A stretch of 10,928 bases of DNA, from contig JBJEKW010000046.1 in the NCBI GenBank assembly GCA_051878835.1, positions 1 to 10,928 of the forward strand, given 5' to 3'. The notes beneath the pieces are model-generated. The model was not told where the DNA came from and did no database searches. It was given only the letters and a program-made list of their open reading frames with translations. Below, in pieces: positions 1-5,700 of the stretch (positions are counted from its first letter, which is position 1; every line of letters starts with the position of its first letter). The translations under genes and the position numbers were made by a program. This stretch comes from Olsenella_K sp051878835. GTDB lineage: Bacteria; Actinomycetota; Coriobacteriia; Coriobacteriales; Atopobiaceae.

Positions 1-1
1 C

Positions 2-1180
2 CAATTTAGGACGGAGACGCAAAAACGTGCTGCCCAGGTGGTGTTTTTCCTCCTGGGACTAGCGCCCATCGCACTTTCCGAGGCCGAGTCAGTCGGACCA
101 CTTTGGAAGTACATGGGCGGCCTCGGCTCGCCATGGCTGCTGGCCATCCCAACCCTGTTGTTTGGGATTGCGTGGGCACTCTGGCCCAATGGACTCCAGG
201 TACCCGCTCGACATGGCCAGCTGAGCCCCGCACTAGCCCAAGCGTGTTTAATGCCGGCAATCCTGGCGACCGCTGCCACGGTCTACCCCATCTGCAGAAT
301 ACCCCTGGCAATCGTATGCTTAGCTGCCACGGCCTTCGTTGACCCGGAGAGCCGCGAGGAAACCAAGGAAGCTCACAGGGCCGTCCAGGGCCACAGCCCC
401 TCTCCCATGCTAGCCATCGCCGCCGCTATTGGGTTTACCTGCGAAGAGGCGTGGCGCTTGCTGGGAGGACCCTCGGTTCTCGCCGCCACGATTCCCTTCT
501 GCATCTCCCTCATTGTTGGGTCCCTTCTGATTCTTCGCAGCCAGGACAGTAGCATCAAATATGCAGCCGCCCTTGCATTGATATGCATCCTCTTTGGTGC
601 CGGGGGGACGCAGATGGAGCTGGCACGCATCGCGTTCTGCCTCAGCGCCTCCGCGTTTCTTCTGGCAGAAGCGCACAGCTCGTCCGCAGGTTTCGTGCTG
701 CCATCATTTGGTGTGGGCATGCTGGCGGGCAACGTCGGCATAAACACGTACGGGGATTTCCTGCTGCACAACGAGATATCGCTGGCGTTCATTGGCGGCA
801 GACTGGGCCTGGTGTCAAGCGTCGGGTTCCTGCTGGGGGTGGGCTTCACCGCAGCAGGAGCGGCGCTCGTGCTGTATTGCATCAAGCTCGCGAATCTAAG
901 GCGGGCACTGAGCTCCAACCTGTTCGACGATACCGACTCCACGGCGCGCGAACGGGCCAAGAGTCTTCTGTCGGCGCGCGGCCTTAACGGCACCCAGATA
1001 GACGTTTTGCTGGAGATTGCAGCCGGGAAGGACATCGGCCAAATCTCGGAGGACCTGAACTACTCCCGCGGTACCGTGAACTCGGCTCGTCTGACAGGCT
1101 ACCGCAAGCTGGAACTCCACAGCCGCCAGCAGCTCATCGAATACATTTCCGCAGGTACAAAGCTTGTAAACACCCGTTAG
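2..1180 (+). CDS. Membrane-embedded LuxR-family transcriptional regulator, 5'-partial
   Basis: The reading frame is open to the left edge, and the first possible start (GTG at 38) has no ribosome site before it, so the gene very probably begins outside the window. Residues here are counted from that GTG. The first ~285 residues are mostly hydrophobic and form roughly eight membrane segments (for example about 31-50, 68-100, 147-166, 173-190, 194-211, 247-283). The end (about 316-372) is a LuxR-type helix-turn-helix: it has the GLNGTQIDVLLEIAAGKD segment, the ISEDLNYSRGTVNSA recognition region and the conserved YRKLELHSRQQLIEYI tail. There is no receiver domain. Proteins of this shape are very common in Coriobacteriia and are thought to sense a signal at the membrane and bind DNA directly. 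Its position just upstream, in the same direction, makes it the likely regulator of the secreted-protein/ABC cassette that follows; that link is inference. Confidence 0.85.
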   Translation, partial: QFRTETQKRAAQVVFFLLGLAPIALSEAESVGPLWKYMGGLGSPWLLAIPTLLFGIAWALWPNGLQVPARHGQLSPALAQACLMPAILATAATVYPICRIPLAIVCLAATAFVDPESREETKEAHRAVQGHSPSPMLAIAAAIGFTCEEAWRLLGGPSVLAATIPFCISLIVGSLLILRSQDSSIKYAAALALICILFGAGGTQMELARIAFCLSASAFLLAEAHSSSAGFVLPSFGVGMLAGNVGINTYGDFLLHNEISLAFIGGRLGLVSSVGFLLGVGFTAAGAALVLYCIKLANLRRALSSNLFDDTDSTARERAKSLLSARGLNGTQIDVLLEIAAGKDIGQISEDLNYSRGTVNSARLTGYRKLELHSRQQLIEYISAGTKLVNTR

Positions 1181-1192
1181 CGCACTTTCATA

Positions 1193-1212
1193 GCGATGTT
1201 TACTGACATCGC
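1193..1212. promoter_or_regulatory. Perfect 7-bp dyad between regulator and secreted-protein gene
   Basis: GCGATGT (1193-1199) is followed by the six-base spacer TTACTG and ACATCGC (1206-1212), a perfect inverted repeat 13 bases after the regulator's stop codon. No T-run follows, so it is not a standard rho-independent terminator. It could be a weak terminator for the regulator or a dyad operator for a LuxR-type dimer controlling the next gene. No convincing -35/-10 pair was found in 1181-1291. Confidence 0.35.
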
Positions 1213-1291
1213 GCAGCCATAAGGCGACACTCTCCCCAACCGGGCGCCCCGCAATTCACGGCAAGGCAGTACTCGAGAAAGGGAGATCACC

Positions 1292-1750
1292 ATGAAGTCA
1301 ATCACTCAGCATCGCGTTTCCCCGACGTACCTAGCTCTGGGCATTGTGGTTGCGGCACTCGCATTCAGCTTCACACCAGCCACAGCGTTTGCAAGGACGA
1401 CTGTCGACTCAAAATATGAATTCACCATGCCAGATTTGGGAACTAACGCCACTGAGGGCAGGATCAAGGAAAACAACTCCGCCACTTACATTCGAGTCGA
1501 CGTTAAGACCATGCCGTCTTGCCGCACTTACGTTGACGCGCAAACACTATTTGGCTGGAAAAATGAGACCGTACGGGAACATGCGACAGTAAAAGCCTGT
1601 GGAAAATTCGCCATACATCAAAACGTTTACGAAAACCACGGACGCTGCAACGCTCGACTGTCCGCTTGGGCAAACAACGGCAGCGGTACCCTACAGGGTG
1701 TATGGAGCCCTGACAGCTGGGGAAGCTACCCATCCATCAATGGCGACTAG
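1292..1750 (+). CDS. Small secreted three-cysteine protein, DUF2712-like, possible bacteriocin or exported effector
   Basis: The 152-residue product has a clear Sec signal peptide: a basic start, a hydrophobic core (about residues 13-28) and an ATAFA cleavage site before RTTVDS, leaving about 118 mature residues. The mature part is polar and rich in Asn, Thr and Gly, with three cysteines in the contexts PSCRT, KACGK and GRCNA, and it ends in an aromatic WSPDSWGSYP segment. The ribosome site AAAGGGAG (1278-1285) lies six bases before ATG. The overall pattern (TEGRIKENNSATYIRVDV, then NGSGTLQGVWSPDSW near the end) reminds me of DUF2712 proteins such as B. subtilis YybN, which sit beside ABC transporter genes. 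That is recall, not a computed match. It lies first in the cassette and is separated from the transporter genes by a strong hairpin, as a highly expressed exported product often is. Its activity is unknown; an antimicrobial or signalling role is inference. It could also be an ordinary surface protein. Confidence 0.8.
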   Translation: MKSITQHRVSPTYLALGIVVAALAFSFTPATAFARTTVDSKYEFTMPDLGTNATEGRIKENNSATYIRVDVKTMPSCRTYVDAQTLFGWKNETVREHATVKACGKFAIHQNVYENHGRCNARLSAWANNGSGTLQGVWSPDSWGSYPSINGD

Positions 1751-1793
1751 TGCGATGACCTAATAAGCAGCACATTGTTCCTCCGCAGAAGCA

Positions 1794-1823
1794 TGACCCT
1801 CGGCGCCATTGCGCCGAGGGTCA
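1794..1823 (+). terminator. Perfect 13-bp hairpin between secreted-protein gene and transporter genes (attenuator or partial terminator)
   Basis: TGACCCTCGGCGC (1794-1806) pairs perfectly with GCGCCGAGGGTCA (1811-1823) around a CATT loop. The stem is GC-rich and very stable. It is followed by CTCAAAGAAGG, not a T-run, so complete termination is not expected from sequence alone. It lies 43 bases after the stop of the secreted protein and only four bases before the AAGAAGG ribosome site of the next gene. Likely roles are partial termination, or 3'-end protection that keeps the first message more abundant than the downstream ones. Confidence 0.6.
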
Positions 1824-1839
1824 CTCAAAGAAGGCACAC

Positions 1840-2541
1840 ATGAAAAAGAAAGAATTGACGCTTCTCCTTGTGCTTTCCCTGGCAGCCGTCGGGGCAGTTC
1901 TAGGCGTTACAGCCATGAAGGCTTACGGAGATTATCAACGCAAATCACGAACCACCGACAACGTAGACCCCATCGTGATTCCTGCAGGTGACACATGGAC
2001 GTTCAACTCCAATGATCCGCAGAACAACAGGGTCAATGACCAGGGGATGGACTACCTCTACGAGCTGGGTTGGTCGGGCACCATGGAAATGACCATCCTT
2101 GGGGCCAAGGCATATGCCAATGCTGATGCCCTTGATGCCGACGTGCCGGAAGAACTTGCAGCGCAAATGAAAAGCAGGGGCTCGGATGACAAGCGGGGCC
2201 TGCTGCTAGTGACGCTAAAGCAGAGAAACGTTGATGCTATCCCCAATGGTGAAATCCTAGACTCAAACGGCAACCCCGTGCTTTCGGCATGCGTATTCAC
2301 CATCCCAGACGCAGAACCGGCCTACTTCTCTGAAGCGACAGCACCAGACAACGATCACGACTACCTCGAGTATTCGCTGTCGTCCGGAGAGGAGAAGACG
2401 ATGGTTCTGGGGTACTGGTACGGCCAGCTTGATGGAACGACGAGCAATCAGCCCCCAGCAGTAATGCAACCTGGCAACGATGGCCAGTTTAAACCCTATA
2501 AGTTACAGCTGGGGACCACGTTGGTGGGGGGCAATTCATGA
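1840..2541 (+). CDS. Membrane-anchored extracytoplasmic protein, DUF5027-like
   Basis: The 233-residue protein has one N-terminal hydrophobic segment (about 7-27) after MKKKE, then an outside domain. There is no lipobox cysteine, so it is a signal anchor or a cleaved signal, not a lipoprotein. The outer domain contains a MEMTILGAKAYANADALD strand, a KRGLLLVTLKQRNVDA strand and a YFSEATAPDNDHDYLEYSL-type segment followed by SGEEKTMVLGYW. These resemble what I recall of DUF5027, a family of clostridial extracytoplasmic proteins usually encoded beside ABC transporters; the assignment comes from memory. The start follows AAGAAGG (1828-1834) with a five-base spacer. Its TGA overlaps the ATG of the next permease gene by four bases (ATGA). 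A role as an outside partner of the transporter, such as peptide binding, immunity or sensing, is inference. Confidence 0.8.
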   Translation: MKKKELTLLLVLSLAAVGAVLGVTAMKAYGDYQRKSRTTDNVDPIVIPAGDTWTFNSNDPQNNRVNDQGMDYLYELGWSGTMEMTILGAKAYANADALDADVPEELAAQMKSRGSDDKRGLLLVTLKQRNVDAIPNGEILDSNGNPVLSACVFTIPDAEPAYFSEATAPDNDHDYLEYSLSSGEEKTMVLGYWYGQLDGTTSNQPPAVMQPGNDGQFKPYKLQLGTTLVGGNS

Positions 2542-3389
2542 AGCGCCTAATTCGTATGGAACTGCAAAAAGCTTTTCACAACCCTTGGCTGGTAGTGGCG
2601 CTGTCCATCGCAATCGCCCTGGCCGTATACAGCGCCGTCGGGGATATCCTCGCGAGGTATAACTACGGGATTGGAAAATACGACTATAAGTATCTTTCCC
2701 CCTCGCCGGACAGCTGCTTCTGCTACTGGGTTTCGATGGACTTCATTCAGCCTACGTCCACGCTACTGTTTCACCTGCTGCCGCTGCTTGCGGTAATACC
2801 TTATGCTTGGTCGTTTAGGACCGAGCTTCAAACCGGCTACCTGATGCAGGTGACGTCTCGACAGACGCTAGGTCGATACCTCACCGCCAAGGGCATCGCA
2901 GTGTTTTTGACCGGAGCCTCGGTAGCCATGGTCCCCCTCGTGGTTAACTTTCTCATACTGGCATGCTTTGTACCGGCGTACATGCCAGACATCACTGACG
3001 TGATCTACATCGGCGTAGTCGAAGAGGACCTGTGGTCGTGGTTCCTCTATAACCTGCCACTGGTCTATGTGTTGCTGTACACGTTGCTTGCGGGGGTGCT
3101 CAGCGGACTCTGGGCGCTGTTCGTGCACGCTCTCTCTTTCTTCATCGACAATCGTGTGGCGCTGCTTTCTGCACCATACCTGGGACTTCTGGCTATCCAG
3201 TTCGTTACCGATCGCATCTGGCTTGCGATGGGAGCTCTCAGTGGAGTCGAGCTCGGTCTTTCGGCAAACATGCGCGCAGGTACAGAGAGCTACTTCCACA
3301 ACGGATGGGTCATTCTGGCCGAGGGAGCCATCCTATTGGCGTTGTCTCTGGCATTCTCGCACTGGCGCACAAGGAGGGATGCCATATGA
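2538..3389 (+). CDS. ABC transporter permease, first of two (six membrane segments)
   Basis: This 283-residue integral membrane protein has about six helices (17-36, 73-92, 119-146, 171-200, 206-224, 256-275). It starts MKRLIRMELQKAFHNP, the amphipathic entry usual in ABC-2 type export permeases. A cytoplasmic loop with SFRTELQTGYLMQVTSRQ between helices 2 and 3 is where such permeases contact the ATPase. It resembles uncharacterised permeases of bacitracin/lantibiotic-type exporters and perhaps DUF2705; the exact family is uncertain. A G-rich tract near 2523-2531 may act as ribosome site, and the start overlaps the previous stop (ATGA), so translational coupling is likely. It probably pairs with the next permease and with the ATPase at 4215-4874. 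The substrate cannot be read from sequence; the secreted protein upstream, or a related toxin, is the natural candidate. Confidence 0.88.
   Translation: MKRLIRMELQKAFHNPWLVVALSIAIALAVYSAVGDILARYNYGIGKYDYKYLSPSPDSCFCYWVSMDFIQPTSTLLFHLLPLLAVIPYAWSFRTELQTGYLMQVTSRQTLGRYLTAKGIAVFLTGASVAMVPLVVNFLILACFVPAYMPDITDVIYIGVVEEDLWSWFLYNLPLVYVLLYTLLAGVLSGLWALFVHALSFFIDNRVALLSAPYLGLLAIQFVTDRIWLAMGALSGVELGLSANMRAGTESYFHNGWVILAEGAILLALSLAFSHWRTRRDAI
3371..3378 (+). promoter_or_regulatory. Strong ribosome binding site that fixes the start of the second permease
   Basis: AAGGAGGG lies seven bases before the ATG at 3386, inside the end of the first permease gene. It favours that ATG over an in-frame ATG at 3305, which would make the two permease genes overlap by 85 bases. 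Confidence 0.8.
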
Positions 3390-4213
3390 AATCTGGAATA
3401 TGGCACATCGACCTGCGGGAGGGATTCCGTTCCTTACGTAAATGGTTCCTGGTGGCCGAGGCGTTGTTCGTGTGCGAGGGCGGCCTGTACCTCTTGGCGT
3501 CAGCCATCAACAGCAAGAGGCCTCCCTGCACCTTTGGTAACGAGCTGGTCGTGACGCTGGCTGGTATGCAGGCCTACCTGCCCGGCATGTCCGACCCGTT
3601 CAGATTTCCCGTGTCATGGGTGATTCTGCTGATGTTGGTCTCGTACATGACATTGGGGTTTCCCTACCGGGACCTGGAGGGCTTTGGCCAGAAGGTTTTG
3701 ACGAAGTCGGGTAGCAGATGGCGCTGGTGGCTGTCGAAGTGCGTCTGGGTGACGCTCTGCGTGCTGGCGTACTGGGCGCTTCTGTATGCGACCCTGATGG
3801 TCTTCTCGATGGCTACCGGCAATGGCATCAGCCTGAAGGTCTCGGACGCAGTGCCGAAGCTGGTTCAGGCGGATCTGACCATTCGCCCCAACACCGACGA
3901 GTTCCTCGCCTTTCTATTGGTTGCCCCCTGCGTCATGACTTCCCTGTGTCTGCTACAGCTATGTCTGTCGCTGTTCATCAGGCCCACGCTGAGCTACGTG
4001 GCAACGCTCTCGATCCTGTTCCTCTCGGCGTTCTACTACCAGTGCCCGCTGTTGCCGGGAAACTACCTCATGATGTTCAGGTCCCTGGGACTCGTGAAGG
4101 ACGGCTATCCAGCCCTGCAGGGACTCGTCCTGGCCGTCGTGCTGGGTACTGCCTCCGTCGTGGTGGGTGGCGTCGCATTTCGCCGTAAGGACATCCTTGG
4201 AAGGACTGATTAG
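3386..4213 (+). CDS. ABC transporter permease, second of two (six membrane segments)
   Basis: The product has 275 residues from the ATG at 3386, chosen because a perfect AAGGAGGG precedes it and because it gives the same ATGA overlap as its neighbours. Six membrane segments are visible (about 21-41, 77-92, 117-142, 173-198, 203-219, 244-264). After the second helix comes a basic aromatic loop, GFGQKVLTKSGSRWRWWLSK (about 99-118), which enters helix 3; I recall a similar Gly-Ser-Arg then Trp-Trp pattern from DUF2705-type permeases encoded beside BcrA-like ATPases. It shows no obvious sequence similarity to the first permease, so the transporter is probably a heterodimer of unlike subunits. The stop is one base before the next start. 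The role, exporter or immunity pump, is inferred from the neighbourhood. Confidence 0.87.
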   Translation: MKSGIWHIDLREGFRSLRKWFLVAEALFVCEGGLYLLASAINSKRPPCTFGNELVVTLAGMQAYLPGMSDPFRFPVSWVILLMLVSYMTLGFPYRDLEGFGQKVLTKSGSRWRWWLSKCVWVTLCVLAYWALLYATLMVFSMATGNGISLKVSDAVPKLVQADLTIRPNTDEFLAFLLVAPCVMTSLCLLQLCLSLFIRPTLSYVATLSILFLSAFYYQCPLLPGNYLMMFRSLGLVKDGYPALQGLVLAVVLGTASVVVGGVAFRRKDILGRTD

Positions 4214-4214
4214 C

Positions 4215-4874
4215 ATGTCTGTAGTGGTAAAGAGCCTGACCAAGTCCATCAAGGGCAGTCCCGTACTGCAATCCGTGTCCGTCGAAGCACCCGAAGGTGA
4301 GGTAACGGGGCTTGCGGGAGTAAACGGCTCTGGGAAGACCATGCTCATGCGCGCCATGGCTGGGTTCATCCGGCCCGACAGCGGCACCGTGACCATAGAC
4401 GGCAAGGAACTATGGAAGGACATCGAATTTCCTCCCAGCATCGGGCTGCTCATAGAGAATCCCGCCTTCCTGCCCAGGAGAACCGGCTTCGAGAACCTAC
4501 AGATCCTGGCCTCCATAAAGAACATTGCCACGTACGACGACATTCGCCAGATGCTGGATTTCGTGGGGTTGGATCCAGGTGACCGCAGGCACTTCTCGAA
4601 GTACTCCCTTGGCATGAAGCAGAGGCTGGGGCTGGCGGCTGCCGCGCTGGAGAAGCCCCGGGTGGTCCTTTTGGACGAGCCCACCAACGCACTGGACGAG
4701 TCGGGCGTACGGATGGCGCGGCAACTGGTGTCGAGGCTACGCGACGATGGGTCAATCGTGGTCCTAGCCTGTCACGACGCCAGCGTGCTGCGCGGGCTTT
4801 CCGACCAGATATACCACCTGGCAGAGGGACACCTGGACGGATACGAGGACCTGCGGGAGGCGAAGCTCTCATGA
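4215..4874 (+). CDS. ABC transporter ATP-binding protein, BcrA-like
   Basis: The 219-residue ATPase drives the two-permease transporter from the cytoplasm. Motifs are Walker A GVNGSGKT (35-42), signature YSLGMKQR (130-137), Walker B VVLLDEPT (150-157) with D-loop ALD just after it, and switch His187 in ACHD. The Q-loop region reads IGLLIENPAFLP (76-87), with Glu where many ABC proteins have Gln, and the signature has SLGMKQ in place of LSGGQ. Both are typical of BcrA-type ATPases from bacitracin and lantibiotic immunity or export systems. The short length (no C-terminal extension) also fits that group. The start at 4215 was chosen because GGAAGGA (4199-4205) precedes it; an earlier in-frame ATG at 4167 would overlap the permease gene. 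The stop overlaps the next start (ATGA). Confidence 0.93.
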   Translation: MSVVVKSLTKSIKGSPVLQSVSVEAPEGEVTGLAGVNGSGKTMLMRAMAGFIRPDSGTVTIDGKELWKDIEFPPSIGLLIENPAFLPRRTGFENLQILASIKNIATYDDIRQMLDFVGLDPGDRRHFSKYSLGMKQRLGLAAAALEKPRVVLLDEPTNALDESGVRMARQLVSRLRDDGSIVVLACHDASVLRGLSDQIYHLAEGHLDGYEDLREAKLS

Positions 4875-5515
4875 AGAAGCCAAGTCACAGGTGGCCCATC
4901 GTCCTCCTGGCGCTGGCACTGCTGACGGCGCTCTTGGGGTATCGCATCTGGGACGTCAACCAACACCGCATCACATACCCCGTTCAGCGCTACTCCATGG
5001 GGCAGGAGGTGCCCTTGGATGGAGACTTCCTTGATGACAATCAAGAAAAGACTCAAGGCTACTACGTGACCGTACCAGAGGCAGAAATAATGAATTCAAA
5101 CGAATACCTGGCACGATACGCACCGGATGTAGACCCTAACAGCATCCCAGACGGCTCAGGCGATGTAATTGTTCTGACCTACGACGTCAGGAACGACGGT
5201 AACACCGACGGATATCTGAACATGGTGAGTCTTTTCCTGGTGGGAGAAAGTAAAAACAGGTTCTACAAGGTGGACAGCGACCTGTGGGAGGCCAGCGAGC
5301 CTCGTATACGGGAAAACTCCAACGGACTCGTGCTAGTGCCCAACACCAGCTACACAACGCACATCCCCTTCTCGTTCATCCAGGATCCCGCGTTGTTTGA
5401 GCGCATGTTGGAAAGAAAGAACTACACACGTGCAGAAGTAGCGGACCGTTCGTTCGAGCTGGTTCTGACGAACGATCCCACTCGAAAGATCATCGACATC
5501 AGCGTCGACCAGTAA
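4871..5515 (+). CDS. Membrane-anchored extracytoplasmic protein, DUF5028-like
   Basis: The 214-residue protein has a basic start, one hydrophobic segment (about 9-24) and then an outside domain; no lipobox is present. Just after the anchor comes a YPVQRYSMGQEVPLDGDFL segment, then GYYVTVPEAEIM, and a VIVLTYDVRNDGNTDGYLNM strand pair, which suggest an all-beta, immunoglobulin-like fold. From memory this pattern matches DUF5028, found in clostridial operons that also carry DUF5027 and ABC transporter genes; no match was computed. GGGAGG (4855-4860) precedes the ATG, which overlaps the ATPase stop by four bases. As last gene of the unit, and with a second anchored protein at its front, it may form an outside complex with the permeases. 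Immunity, ligand capture or sensing are all possible. Confidence 0.8.
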   Translation: MKKPSHRWPIVLLALALLTALLGYRIWDVNQHRITYPVQRYSMGQEVPLDGDFLDDNQEKTQGYYVTVPEAEIMNSNEYLARYAPDVDPNSIPDGSGDVIVLTYDVRNDGNTDGYLNMVSLFLVGESKNRFYKVDSDLWEASEPRIRENSNGLVLVPNTSYTTHIPFSFIQDPALFERMLERKNYTRAEVADRSFELVLTNDPTRKIIDISVDQ

Positions 5516-5576
5516 GTTAGTTCCGGCGTGGGGGCCTTTGGTAAGGCAATCCGTCTACGATGTGTTTCTGCGTCAT

Positions 5577-5608
5577 CGGGCCGGTGCTGCAGACGCGGCA
5601 CCGGCCCG
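5577..5608 (+). terminator. Long GC-rich hairpin ending the cassette
   Basis: CGGGCCGGTGC (5577-5587) pairs perfectly with GCACCGGCCCG (5598-5608), and the inner bases TGC/GCG extend the stem by three pairs (one wobble) to an AGAC loop. It lies about 60 bases after the last cassette stop, between convergent genes. The downstream run (TATCGTTCC) is only weakly T-rich, so it is a probable, not certain, terminator; it could act in both directions. Confidence 0.55.
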
Positions 5609-5617
5609 TATCGTTCC

Positions 5618-5655
5618 AAAAATCTAAGGCAGCACGCTCAATGTGCTTCTTGCCT
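5618..5655 (-). terminator. Possible rho-independent terminator of nadE
   Basis: On the minus strand AGGC-AAGA-AGCAC, a seven-base loop, then GTGCT-GCCT forms a bulged stem, followed by TTAGATTTTT (T-run opposite the A5 at 5618-5622). It lies about 45 bases past the nadE stop. The stem is interrupted, so efficiency is uncertain. Confidence 0.4.
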
Positions 5656-5700
5656 GGCGTTTCTGGTCCCTGTGGATAGGTCTGGGCCCCTCCAGCCTGG

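Noticed and set aside
1242..1249. GGGCGCCC palindrome in the regulator-cassette gap
   Set aside because: Eight-base self-complementary GC strings are expected by chance in such DNA, and it has no loop or matching promoter elements.
1809..1991. 60-residue + strand frame at the start of the DUF5027-like gene
   Set aside because: It begins within the 1794-1823 hairpin, runs out of frame with the signal-anchor gene and has a basic, featureless product.
3305..3385. Upstream in-frame start for the second permease
   Set aside because: AAGGAGGG directly before the ATG at 3386 and the ATGA overlap pattern favour the shorter form.
4167..4214. Upstream in-frame start for the BcrA-like ATPase
   Set aside because: It would overlap the permease gene by 47 bases; GGAAGGA before 4215 and the usual ATPase N-terminus support the shorter form.
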